The position numbers and the translations under genes are program-made. A stretch of 64,000 nt of DNA from Arcticimaribacter sp965277835 (lineage in GTDB: Bacteria; Bacteroidota; Bacteroidia; Flavobacteriales; Flavobacteriaceae): the NCBI GenBank assembly GCA_965277835.1, contig OZ255841.1, positions 682,001 to 746,000 of the forward strand. The letters run 5' to 3'. The notes below the pieces were generated by a model. The model was not told where the DNA came from. It saw nothing but the letters and a program-made list of their open reading frames with translations, and ran no database searches. This document shows, piece after piece, positions 29,157-37,269 of the stretch (position 1 is the stretch's first letter; each line of letters begins with the position of its first letter).

Positions 29157-30002
29157 ATGCAAACAATAAAAGTACTAGATCAAATCGTTTTACAAGTTCG
29201 TAGAGATATTCTCAGAATGGTTCACAAAGTAAATTCAGGTCACCCTGGAGGGTCTTTAGGGTGTGCAGAGTTTTTTGTAAGCCTATACAATGGTATTATG
29301 GACGTTGACATAGAGTTCGATATGGATGGGAAAAACGAAGATTTATTTTTCTTATCTAACGGTCATATATCGCCTGTGTTTTATAGCGTTTTGGCACGTA
29401 GAGGCTTTTTCCCAGTCGAAGAGCTCAATACGTTTAGGTTAATCAATTCAAGATTACAAGGTCATCCTACTACACACGAGGGTTTACCTGGTATTCGAAT
29501 AGCTTCTGGGTCTTTAGGACAAGGGCTATCAGTAGCTATTGGTGCTGCACAAGCAAAGAAATTAAATAACGACAAACACCTTATTTATGCTCTTTTAGGA
29601 GATGGAGAGCTTCAAGAGGGACAAAATTGGGAGGCAATTATGTATGCTGCAGGTAAAAAAGTTGATAACCTAATTGCAACCATCGATTTAAACGGAAAAC
29701 AAATTGACGGAAGTACGGATAATGTGATGCCAATGGGGGATTTAAAATCTAAGTTTATCGCTTTTGGATGGGACGTTTTAACAATTGAAAAGGGAAATGA
29801 CTTACAAGAAATTATTTCGACCTTACAACAAGCAAAAACTTTAACAAATAAAGGAAAGCCTATTTGTATTTTAATGAAAACCGAAATGGGGAATGGAGTT
29901 GATTTTATGATGCATACACACGCTTGGCACGGTAAAGCTCCTAATGATGAACAACTTGAAATAGCTTTATCTCAAAACTCTGAAACGTTAGGGGATTATT
30001 AA
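29157..30002 (+). CDS. Transketolase N-terminal subunit
   Basis: A 281-residue protein equal to the thiamine-pyrophosphate-binding third of transketolase (pentose phosphate pathway). HKVNSGHPGGSLGCAEF opens the domain and the cofactor motif GDGELQEGQNWEA...IDLN is present. It ends where the Pyr domain should begin; the rest is encoded by the next gene 42 bases downstream. The split form is known in several Bacteroidota and archaea and is expected to assemble as a heterotetramer. Confidence 0.94.
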   Translation: MQTIKVLDQIVLQVRRDILRMVHKVNSGHPGGSLGCAEFFVSLYNGIMDVDIEFDMDGKNEDLFFLSNGHISPVFYSVLARRGFFPVEELNTFRLINSRLQGHPTTHEGLPGIRIASGSLGQGLSVAIGAAQAKKLNNDKHLIYALLGDGELQEGQNWEAIMYAAGKKVDNLIATIDLNGKQIDGSTDNVMPMGDLKSKFIAFGWDVLTIEKGNDLQEIISTLQQAKTLTNKGKPICILMKTEMGNGVDFMMHTHAWHGKAPNDEQLEIALSQNSETLGDY

Positions 30003-30044
30003 AAAATTATCCCAATTAAATAGCAAGAAATATATAATACCCTT

Positions 30045-30998
30045 ATGATTGAATATATAAACCAAGGCTCTAAAGATACTCGTTCAGGATTTGGTTCTGG
30101 GCTTGCTGAACTCGGCAGATCAAATTCAAATGTTGTTGCACTCTGTGCAGATTTAATAGGATCGCTTAAAATGGACGAATTCATTAAAGAAAATCCTGAT
30201 CGGTTTTTTCAAATTGGAATTGCAGAAGCCAATATGATTGGTATTGCCGCAGGTCTAACTATTGGAGGAAAAATACCATTTACAGGAACTTTTGCGAATT
30301 TTTCTACAGGAAGAGTTTACGATCAAATTAGACAATCTGTTGCTTATTCAGGTAAAAATGTAAAAATATGTGCCTCTCATGCTGGTATTACTTTAGGTGA
30401 AGATGGAGCAACACATCAAATCCTTGAAGATATTGGATTAATGAAAATGCTCCCTGGGATGACTGTTATTAACCCTTGCGATTATAACCAAACTAAAGCA
30501 GCAACCATAGCCATTGCTGAATATGAAGGCCCTGTATATCTTCGTTTTGGAAGACCATCAGTTGCAAACTTTACTCCTGTTAATCAAACTTTTGAAATTG
30601 GGAAAGGGCTATTACTACAAGAAGGTTCTGATGCTACTATCGTAGCTACTGGTCATTTAGTTTGGGAAGCATTAGAGGCAGCTAAACTATTACAAGAACA
30701 AAACATTAGCGCAGAAGTAATAAACATACATACTATTAAACCTTTAGATGAGGATATAATATTGAAATCAGTTGCAAAAACAAGATGTATTGTTACTGCT
30801 GAAGAGCATAATTATTTGGGCGGATTAGGAGAAAGTGTTGCGCGTGTTCTTTCTTCAAATAATCCAACTCCGCAAGAGTTTGTTGCTACTAAAGACACCT
30901 TTGGCGAGTCTGGCACTCCTGCTCAACTGATGAATAAGTATGGGCTTAATAAAGAGGCTATTGTAGCCGCAGTACAAAGCGTTATTCAAAATAAATAA
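30045..30998 (+). CDS. Transketolase C-terminal subunit
   Basis: A 317-residue protein carrying the pyrimidine-binding and C-terminal domains. The catalytic Glu is in FQIGIAEANMIGIAAGL, and ASHAGITLGEDGATHQILED and the C-terminal GHLVWEALEAA are typical. It is co-transcribed with the N-terminal subunit and needs it for activity. A DXS-like origin is excluded by the lack of the fused N-terminal part and by the match to the split-transketolase pattern. Confidence 0.94.
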   Translation: MIEYINQGSKDTRSGFGSGLAELGRSNSNVVALCADLIGSLKMDEFIKENPDRFFQIGIAEANMIGIAAGLTIGGKIPFTGTFANFSTGRVYDQIRQSVAYSGKNVKICASHAGITLGEDGATHQILEDIGLMKMLPGMTVINPCDYNQTKAATIAIAEYEGPVYLRFGRPSVANFTPVNQTFEIGKGLLLQEGSDATIVATGHLVWEALEAAKLLQEQNISAEVINIHTIKPLDEDIILKSVAKTRCIVTAEEHNYLGGLGESVARVLSSNNPTPQEFVATKDTFGESGTPAQLMNKYGLNKEAIVAAVQSVIQNK

Positions 30999-31003
30999 AA
31001 AAG

Positions 31004-31612
31004 ATGGTTTGCAAATTAAAACGACTTTTTGTTTTTATTATTTTTTTAAACGTATCCTTACTTCAAGCTCAGTTTGAATATGGCGTGAAAGCAGGGCTAA
31101 ACTATGATTCTCTCGGAGATATTGATTATAAAAACCTATCAGCATCCCCTATTTCCCTTAATTCTAGAGCAGGCTACCACATTGGAATTTACGGAAATTT
31201 TAACCTCCCTGTCTTCTATCTACGTCCAGAAATTCAACTAACTAAAAGTAATAGTAGCTTTAATGGTTCTAATGTTGGTATCAATAAAATAGATGCTCCT
31301 ATACTTTTAGGCTATAATATTTTAGGGCCTTTAAGCGTTTTTGCTGGACCAAGTTTTCAATATATCTTAAGTGAGGATGTTGAAAAAATTGATATTACTA
31401 AAATTGAAAAAAACTTTACTGTGGGCTTACAATTAGGCGTACGGCTTACTCTAGGTCGCATTGGAGTAAGTCTTCGTTATGAACGTGGGTTTACGGATAA
31501 TGAAATATCAATTCTTGATAAAAATAATTTGAATATTGGAAAAATTGATACTCGCCCTAAGCAATTTATTATTAGTGCGTCTTACCAATTAAAACTTCAT
31601 AATAAAGATTAA
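31004..31612 (+). CDS. PorT-like outer-membrane beta-barrel protein
   Basis: A 202-residue exported protein: signal peptide (LFVFIIFLNVSLLQAQ) then a small eight-stranded barrel of the outer-membrane beta-barrel-2 type (FEYGVKAGLNYDSLG, GYHIGIYGNFNL, FTVGLQLGVRLTLGRIGVSL). The protein starts five bases after the transketolase stop. A broken paralogue of its 3' end lies at 32600-32806. Function unknown; relatives are often called porin family or PorT family proteins. Confidence 0.78.
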   Translation: MVCKLKRLFVFIIFLNVSLLQAQFEYGVKAGLNYDSLGDIDYKNLSASPISLNSRAGYHIGIYGNFNLPVFYLRPEIQLTKSNSSFNGSNVGINKIDAPILLGYNILGPLSVFAGPSFQYILSEDVEKIDITKIEKNFTVGLQLGVRLTLGRIGVSLRYERGFTDNEISILDKNNLNIGKIDTRPKQFIISASYQLKLHNKD

Positions 31613-31649
31613 ATATTTTTTTAACTTTATTAAAAATTTAAGGCACATC

Positions 31650-32585
31650 ATGAAAAAATTAATTTTATTAAAAATTGTTTTATTAGCTTTTGCTTTTACA
31701 ACTTCTTGTGGTAAAGACAGTACAAGTACCACTACAACCACAACAACAACTACAACACCTACTACCACACCAACAACAATATCTACTCCTACATTTGATG
31801 CGATAAAAGGAGATGCTAATTTTTCGGGAAATTTATTTAGTGATACTGTTGTTTTATATCTTCAAGGAGGTCCAGTACCTATATTTTCAGATGATGATGT
31901 TAAAGAAATTATTAACGCTAATCAAACAACAAAAGTATTATATGCACACGTGCATCAAGTACAAACACAGAGCCCCGAAAAAATTAAAGATACAGACATT
32001 ACTTTTGAAGAAGGAAAGCAACTTAACGACGAAAGTATATTGATTTTAAAAAGAGTAATAGATTACTTTAAAGGACAAGGAAAAAAAGTATATATAATAG
32101 GAATTTCTTATGGTACATTTATAACACAAGAATTAATTGCAGATTATGGAATTGATGTAGCAGATGGTTATCTTATAGGCATAGGTCGTTTAGACATGGA
32201 TGACGAAATATGGATGAATCTGAGTAAAGGAAAATTCGTGAATTTTAGTTATGCCGCAGATGGTAGTTATACAGTTACAGACACTGGAATAAGCCCTCTT
32301 GATAATGAAGAAGCAAATTTGTCGGAGAGAACAAAAGTTAATCTGTATCGATTATCAGCAGGATTAATCTCTAACAGATATACGGAAAGGTTAAAAGATA
32401 TTTCAGACTTATCAAAAATAACTTATATCCATGCCGATAGAGATAAAGCAGTAGGACCATTATCGCTAAAAGAAAGAACTTTTTTAACCGATAGAAATGT
32501 AAAATTAGTTCCTGTTGCAGGTAACCATAATGATGGTGGAGTAGAAATTATAAAATTATTAAGGACTACTTTTCAACTAGAATAG
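31650..32585 (+). CDS. Alpha/beta-hydrolase-like lipoprotein with poly-threonine linker
   Basis: A 311-residue lipoprotein: lipobox TTSC (Cys20), then a spacer of about 25 residues that is almost all Thr with a few Pro and Ser, then a globular domain. That domain contains VVLYLQGGPVP, typical of the oxyanion region of hydrolases, GISYGTFITQEL, a nucleophile elbow G-x-S-x-G, and a late His in VAGNHNDGG. Serine hydrolase activity at the cell surface or periplasm is inferred. It sits between an intact barrel gene and a decayed copy of that gene, which suggests it arrived or was rearranged here. Confidence 0.7.
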   Translation: MKKLILLKIVLLAFAFTTSCGKDSTSTTTTTTTTTTPTTTPTTISTPTFDAIKGDANFSGNLFSDTVVLYLQGGPVPIFSDDDVKEIINANQTTKVLYAHVHQVQTQSPEKIKDTDITFEEGKQLNDESILILKRVIDYFKGQGKKVYIIGISYGTFITQELIADYGIDVADGYLIGIGRLDMDDEIWMNLSKGKFVNFSYAADGSYTVTDTGISPLDNEEANLSERTKVNLYRLSAGLISNRYTERLKDISDLSKITYIHADRDKAVGPLSLKERTFLTDRNVKLVPVAGNHNDGGVEIIKLLRTTFQLE

Positions 32586-32599
32586 ATTTACATAAATCC

Positions 32600-32806
32600 A
32601 AAATAATTTCACCGTAGGTTTTTACAAGTTCGGCTTCGTTTCAAACTAAGTCCTATTGGCTTAGGTATTCGTTATAATCGCGGTTTTTCCAGTAGTGAAA
32701 CTTCAACTCTTAACATAAACAAGTCAAGTATAGGAAAAATTGATACTCGCTCCAAGCAATTTATTATTGTGCCGCTTACCAATTAAAACTTCATACTAAA
32801 GATTAA
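32600..32806 (+). pseudogene. Decayed 3' end of a PorT-like barrel gene
   Basis: No intact ORF, but the stretch aligns with the end of the barrel gene at 31004-31612. In the best frame it reads VRLRFKLSPIGLGIRYNRGF and, later, SIGKIDTRSKQFII, against VRLTLGRIGVSLRYERGF and NIGKIDTRPKQFII in the intact gene. At the nucleotide level the last 80 bases are nearly the same. Frame is lost near 32622 (extra T bases) and near 32770 (one base missing). The 5' two thirds are absent and are replaced by the hydrolase lipoprotein gene. Confidence 0.8.
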
Positions 32807-32832
32807 ATATTTTAAACTAAGAGAAAAGAATA

Positions 32833-33348
32833 TCACTTTAGTTTTTCAAATGCCCCTATTTCTTTATTCTTACGAACTTCGTTCCAATTGTAACACATTC
32901 CGTTCATTGCAATATACACTCCAGGCACTAAAGTTCTAACATAAGCTATTGCAGCTCCTAGGTTAAAAAACCCATCTGATGAACTACCAAAGGTATATGG
33001 AATCATAGCTCCAGTAAGTACTATAGTCTTATTTTTAATTTTACTAGGATCATTGGCAATTTTTGCAGCTGTATTTACCATGCGATCTGTACCATGCGTT
33101 ATAATTATCTGCTCAAGGTCACAATTTTCACAGGCTTCTTTAATTGCATCATAGTGTATCGTAGTCATTTCAAGGCTATCCATAAGCATAAGCATTTTGA
33201 CATCAACATCTAATTTACAACGACTTCTTTCTAACATTTCGGGTAAATGTGTTTTTTGAAAGTTTAGAGTACCTTTGATATAATCATACGTTTTATCAAA
33301 AGTACCTCCTGTTGCAAAAACCTGAATACGCTTTTCTTCTACTGGCAT
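32833..33348 (-). CDS. Single-domain asparaginase-like protein
   Basis: A 171-residue protein equal to only the N-terminal domain of L-asparaginase. It carries both catalytic signatures: VFATGGTFDK (first Thr region) and ITHGTDRMVNTA (Thr-Asp pair), and KTIVLTGAMIPYTFGSSSDG. Classical asparaginases are about 330 residues and need the C-terminal domain to complete the active site across subunits. Short forms occur in flavobacteria, so this is not necessarily a fragment; whether it hydrolyses asparagine is unknown. Confidence 0.8.
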   Translation of the reverse strand: MPVEEKRIQVFATGGTFDKTYDYIKGTLNFQKTHLPEMLERSRCKLDVDVKMLMLMDSLEMTTIHYDAIKEACENCDLEQIIITHGTDRMVNTAAKIANDPSKIKNKTIVLTGAMIPYTFGSSSDGFFNLGAAIAYVRTLVPGVYIAMNGMCYNWNEVRKNKEIGAFEKLK

Positions 33349-33365
33349 AACAATAAAAATTAATG

Positions 33366-34262
33366 TTAACTATCCGCGTCTAAGTAATTAGGAATTCCGT
33401 CTCCATCCGTATCATCTGCAGTTCCATCTTTATCTTTATCAAACTCAATTGAAGTAAGTATTCCATCTCCATCGTCATCAAAGTCATTATAATTAGGAAT
33501 ACCATCACTATCTGTATCATCATTAAATGGATTACCATCCTTATCTGGGTCCTCATTTACAGACAAAACCCCATCGCCATCGTGGTCAGCTTGGTTTGTT
33601 GTAAAAACTGAAATTGAAAATATCAATGGTGAATATGCTGGTATACTACCTTGTGAAGAAGAAAAGTAACCTAAACCCGAAGGCATAAATAAAATTCCTT
33701 GCCCATAGTCTTTAAAAGAGATTATCCCATCCTTATTTTGAACATGAGTACCTGGTGCAAAAAATTGTAATCCATATTGAAAACCTGTTACAACCGTTGT
33801 GTTATCAAACCAAACAGGCGTTGTTCTATTATCAAAAATAGTACTGTCTATTAGCTGTCCTCTATAAGCTATATAAGTAGAATCTACAATAGAAGATTTA
33901 TCTTTCAGGCGAGTTCCTTGCTGGGCAATAATATAGTATAACGTATGATTAGTTGTTTTTTCGTTAGCATCAATTATTGGAACTGAAATTTTTTCAACTT
34001 GATTTATTAAAGGGGTTTTACTTGCATTATCCCCTGCAATAGTATCAATAACAATTGTAACTTCTTGATTCTCTTTACGAGGAAAATCTTCATAGTTATA
34101 AAAATGAGTAGTCAAATATTGTTTTAGCAAAGCATCGTCTTTTCCAAATTGTATTGAATATTCTTCTGCTGTAACTACAGATGGAGTATTATCACTACTA
34201 CAATAGTTAAACAATAAAACTAAAAACAATAAAACAAACGTTAATTTTGAAAAATGAAGCAT
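33366..34262 (-). CDS. FKBP-type peptidyl-prolyl isomerase lipoprotein with thrombospondin type 3 tail
   Basis: A 298-residue lipoprotein (Cys21 in LLFNYCSS). The middle, about 115-215, is an FKBP-like domain (YIAYRGQLIDSTIFDNRT, VTGFQYGLQFFAPGT, GILFMPSGLGYFSS). The last 80 residues are Asp-rich calcium-binding repeats (DHDGDGVLSVNED, DTDSDGIPNYNDFDDDGDG, DDTDGDGIPNYLD) of the thrombospondin type 3 kind. It probably folds or stabilises proteins in the periplasm or at the surface and may relate to GldI-like isomerases, though no gld gene is near. Confidence 0.85.
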   Translation of the reverse strand: MLHFSKLTFVLLFLVLLFNYCSSDNTPSVVTAEEYSIQFGKDDALLKQYLTTHFYNYEDFPRKENQEVTIVIDTIAGDNASKTPLINQVEKISVPIIDANEKTTNHTLYYIIAQQGTRLKDKSSIVDSTYIAYRGQLIDSTIFDNRTTPVWFDNTTVVTGFQYGLQFFAPGTHVQNKDGIISFKDYGQGILFMPSGLGYFSSSQGSIPAYSPLIFSISVFTTNQADHDGDGVLSVNEDPDKDGNPFNDDTDSDGIPNYNDFDDDGDGILTSIEFDKDKDGTADDTDGDGIPNYLDADS

Positions 34263-34332
34263 TTAAATTATTTTGGGGTGCAAGATACAATTTTACTTTA
34301 TTTATGATATAACTTTAACTAAGTTTTAAACC

Positions 34333-34710
34333 ATGAGAATCGACCAATATTTATGGTCTATGCGATATTTTAAATCGAGGAGTTTAGCTACTAATGCCTG
34401 TAAAAAAGGACACGTTCGTATCAACGATCAAATAGTTAAACCTTCGAAAGAAGTATTCCCTTTAGATAAAATTGTACTAAGAAAAGAGCAAATGTACTTG
34501 AGTCTAAATGTACTTGACCTTCCTAAAAGCAGAGTGTCTGCAAAGCTAGTAGATATTTATAGGGTAAACACAACACCTAAAGAAGTATTTAACAATAATG
34601 AACTTCAAAGTTTAGCTCAAAATTATTATCGGCAAAAAGGAGAAGGAAGACCTACTAAAAAAGACCGTAGAGATTTAGATGATTATAATGAAAATCCAGA
34701 AAAGGATTAA
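34333..34710 (+). CDS. S4-domain RNA-binding protein, Hsp15-like
   Basis: A 125-residue protein that opens with an S4 domain (MRIDQYLWSMRYFKSRSLAT, then GHVRINDQIVKPSKEV), followed by a basic tail (RQKGEGRPTKKDRRDLDDY). Hsp15 (HslR) relatives bind 50S subunits carrying nascent chains after stalling and aid recycling. The stop codon interlocks with that of the convergent DinB gene (the four bases 34707-34710). Confidence 0.85.
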   Translation: MRIDQYLWSMRYFKSRSLATNACKKGHVRINDQIVKPSKEVFPLDKIVLRKEQMYLSLNVLDLPKSRVSAKLVDIYRVNTTPKEVFNNNELQSLAQNYYRQKGEGRPTKKDRRDLDDYNENPEKD

Positions 34711-35204
34711 TTTTTTAAAGACGCTTTATATCGCAATGTGGAATAAGCTACTCCAAAATGATCTCCAACCAAATGAGTTTTATCTATTTCTTTCAAACCA
34801 ACTTTAATTAATGCTTGATGATGAATTGCATGATCTAAGCAATAAAGCAACTCTCTATATAAAGATGTAGAAATACTCGTACTTTTCAATTCTTCACTAT
34901 TTGAAAAAAGATGTAATGCTAAATCTTTATCTACCGTATTAAGTTTAGTATATATTTCGTTCAAAAAATTTATTGCATAATCCTTATCGGTTTCTAATAA
35001 TAAATCTCTCTTTCGATTATCGTAATTAATACTTTTAGTGCTTAGTCCTTCGAATAAGCAAATATAAAATTCTATACTGTGTCTAATGTGCTGTCCTATT
35101 GTTGAGCTATTTAATATTTCTATTTTATAACAGTACTCACTGCCATCCAATCCTTCACAAAGGACTCTAAGGTCATTTAATAGTTTATGATGTAAGTTTA
35201 TCAT
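34707..35204 (-). CDS. DinB-family four-helix protein
   Basis: A 165-residue protein with the DinB/YfiT helical-bundle pattern. Metal-binding His candidates lie in GQHIRHSIEFY (about residue 35) and HAIHHQALIKVGL (about residue 130). Members are thiol-dependent or metal-dependent S-transferases, so a role with bacillithiol is possible: bshB1 lies further on in this window. No partner gene is fixed beside it, apart from the ATP-grasp gene ten bases upstream on the same strand. Confidence 0.78.
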   Translation of the reverse strand: MINLHHKLLNDLRVLCEGLDGSEYCYKIEILNSSTIGQHIRHSIEFYICLFEGLSTKSINYDNRKRDLLLETDKDYAINFLNEIYTKLNTVDKDLALHLFSNSEELKSTSISTSLYRELLYCLDHAIHHQALIKVGLKEIDKTHLVGDHFGVAYSTLRYKASLKN

Positions 35205-35213
35205 TGATGTAAT

Positions 35214-36227
35214 TTAAAGAGTTGCTACTCTAATTATTCCTTTAATGAATTTTGTAGCAGGAACTGTATCGTTACCTAAAATAGTATTCATTCTGCTAAT
35301 TTCATAAATAATTCTCATATGATGAAAAATATCTTTATATGCTTTTTTCAAACTATATGAAATATCATAAATATGTGTCGGTTCAGAGTTTACTCCATTG
35401 ACTTCAATTATTTTAAAATCTTCTCCTTTTTCTAAAGCCTCCCAACTCTTAAATTTAATATCAAATCTTCCATAATAAAAACCTGGTATTTGCTCAGACC
35501 AGTTCCTTAGGGTTGAACAAAGGCTTGGTGATATTCGTTTTCTAGCATCTATAAACTCTGTTCCTAAATTATGGCTCCCTATAGGTTCAACAATAAGGCT
35601 TTCTCCTTGAGGAAGAATATCATTCCATTGAGAAGAAAACTTAAATTTTAATTCCGATATACGATGGCTTACCCTAACCTTATTCTTAATTAGCTGCCCA
35701 ACCGTAAATTTACCATCCCCAATAATTTCACAAAACTTCTTCTCTGTGATTGATGTAATTTCAAACTTAGAACCGTCAGGTAGTTTATAAAATAAAATAC
35801 CTGCTTCATTTTCTAAATCACAAAACTCTTGAATTAATATTTCTGAATATTCCGAATTAGAGATATAGTCTTCAATTTCTTTAATTGTATATAATATAGA
35901 TACACCTTTGCCCCGCTCAGCATTATCCGGTTTTACTACAATAGGAAATTCAATTCCATCTTTTTTTAATGTGCTTTGCCAATTAATCTTGTTGCCATCT
36001 AGTTTTACATATTTAGTTTTTGGAATCCAATTTGTGGGAAAGTTTTTAAGGTAAGATGATTTAGAAGAATCATAAGCTCCACTATTATTCATCATTGGAT
36101 TAAGTGACGTAAAATAAGTTAATTTTCGGGCTTTGATTGCCAAATACATCCAATAAAAATATGCAGGAATATACAGCACCCAAAATGGCCAAAATTCAAA
36201 TGAAACCAAACGCTTACCTATCTTCAT
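35214..36227 (-). CDS. ATP-grasp-fold protein
   Basis: A 337-residue protein. The segment FPIVVKPDNAERGKGVSILY looks like the ATP-binding lysine and glycine-rich loop of ATP-grasp ligases, ILIQEFCDLENEAGIL the hinge, and FYYGRFDIKF with IIEVNGVNSEP the Mg-binding Asp, Glu and Asn. A hydrophobic N-terminal stretch (FWPFWVLYIPAYFYWMYLAI, 12-32) suggests membrane attachment. D-alanine-D-alanine ligase-like labels are common for this fold, but the acceptor is unknown. It starts a leftward pair with DinB. Confidence 0.75.
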   Translation of the reverse strand: MKIGKRLVSFEFWPFWVLYIPAYFYWMYLAIKARKLTYFTSLNPMMNNSGAYDSSKSSYLKNFPTNWIPKTKYVKLDGNKINWQSTLKKDGIEFPIVVKPDNAERGKGVSILYTIKEIEDYISNSEYSEILIQEFCDLENEAGILFYKLPDGSKFEITSITEKKFCEIIGDGKFTVGQLIKNKVRVSHRISELKFKFSSQWNDILPQGESLIVEPIGSHNLGTEFIDARKRISPSLCSTLRNWSEQIPGFYYGRFDIKFKSWEALEKGEDFKIIEVNGVNSEPTHIYDISYSLKKAYKDIFHHMRIIYEISRMNTILGNDTVPATKFIKGIIRVATL

Positions 36228-36248
36228 TCTTTCAAATAACCATTTAAT

Positions 36249-36692
36249 TTAATTCTTCCAGTTATTATCTGCTTTAGATTGATAGGTCTTAGGGTCTTTT
36301 TCCCACTTACCCCTAGTATCCGAAAATCTAGTCCTGTAAAATAAATATAAACTGTCGTTTTGAATTAAATAAGCTTCAGGATTAACCCTAACCTTATCAC
36401 CTCTAGACATGGCATAAGCACACCAACCACCATATTTAGGCATATAACGTTGTGGGTTTTCATCAAATAATTTTTTGTTTTCTTGAGATGAAAAATAATA
36501 TTTCACTCCATCTACCAATGAGTTAATAGCTTTATTCCCTTCTACAGGTGAATCAAAAAAATAAGATACTACATCATAGCCTTTAACGGCAACTAAGTCG
36601 CTTGAGAGGTTATAATCTTCTATAGATTTTTTTTGTGCAAAAGCTGAAGTAATAAAAAGAAATGCTAGTGGTAAAATTATATTGGCTTTCAT
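36249..36692 (-). CDS. Exported YHS-domain protein
   Basis: A 147-residue protein with signal peptide (IILPLAFLFITSAFAQ) and a YHS domain (KGYDVVSYFFDSPVEGNKAI, then KYYFSSQENKKLFDENPQRY and MPKYGGWCAYAM). YHS domains occur in metal-handling proteins and often bind copper or other metals; the Cys in GGWCAY may be a ligand. Periplasmic location is predicted. Function not known more closely. Confidence 0.82.
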   Translation of the reverse strand: MKANIILPLAFLFITSAFAQKKSIEDYNLSSDLVAVKGYDVVSYFFDSPVEGNKAINSLVDGVKYYFSSQENKKLFDENPQRYMPKYGGWCAYAMSRGDKVRVNPEAYLIQNDSLYLFYRTRFSDTRGKWEKDPKTYQSKADNNWKN

Positions 36693-36718
36693 AGATAGCT
36701 TTTAGAATTAAAACTTTA

Positions 36719-36726
36719 TAACTTTG
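36719..36726 (+). promoter_or_regulatory. Putative -7 element before the phosphoribosyltransferase gene
   Basis: TAACTTTG fits TAnnTTTG exactly and lies 40 bases before the ATG at 36766. No clear TTTG is seen at the -33 distance. Confidence 0.4.
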
Positions 36727-36765
36727 TGAATATACAAATCAATTTATGTATAAAATAATGAATTA

Positions 36766-37269
36766 ATGAAAAAAGATGCTACACTAATTGTCAATCGTCA
36801 AACTATAAAGCATAGTACACGTAGAATTGCTTATCAAATTTATGAAGCTAATTTTGACTGTAAAACTATATATATAATTGGTATTGCTAAAAGTGGTGTC
36901 CAATATGCTAAAAGTATTATTGAAATTTTAAAAGAAATTTCTACGCTTGAAATACACTTTATCGAACTAGAAATAAACAAACAAAATCCACATACAGAAA
37001 TCTTCACCTCAGAAAAAATTAATGTTCTTAAAAACCAGTCTGTGGTATTAGTTGACGATGTTTTAAATACAGGGAGTACATTAATTTATGCTGTAAAGCA
37101 CCTTTTGGAAGTTCCATTAAAGCAATTAAAAACAGTAGTATTGGTTAATCGTAGTCATAAAAATTACCCTATTAAAGCAGATTTTAAAGGAATTTCATTA
37201 TCAACCTCTATGAACGAGCATATTAGTGTTAACCTTACTGCTGGGGAAGAAGGCGTCTATTTAGATTAA
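36766..37269 (+). CDS. PyrR-like phosphoribosyltransferase
   Basis: A 167-residue type I phosphoribosyltransferase. The PRPP loop is VVLVDDVLNTGSTLIYA (about 107-123) and IYIIGIAKSGVQYAKSI carries the pyrophosphate-contacting loop. Relatives include PyrR, the uracil phosphoribosyltransferase and attenuator, but no pyr genes or attenuator hairpin are beside it, so regulation of pyrimidine genes is not implied. Its last nine bases overlap the convergent shikimate kinase gene. Confidence 0.82.
   Translation: MKKDATLIVNRQTIKHSTRRIAYQIYEANFDCKTIYIIGIAKSGVQYAKSIIEILKEISTLEIHFIELEINKQNPHTEIFTSEKINVLKNQSVVLVDDVLNTGSTLIYAVKHLLEVPLKQLKTVVLVNRSHKNYPIKADFKGISLSTSMNEHISVNLTAGEEGVYLD

Noticed and set aside
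31725..31800. Possible CRISPR-like or tandem DNA repeat at the ACN stretch
   Set aside because: It is a codon-level homopolymer within an open frame, with no spacers.
31813..32043. 76-codon plus-strand ORF inside the hydrolase lipoprotein gene
   Set aside because: Out-of-frame shadow of the lipoprotein; no start context or domain.
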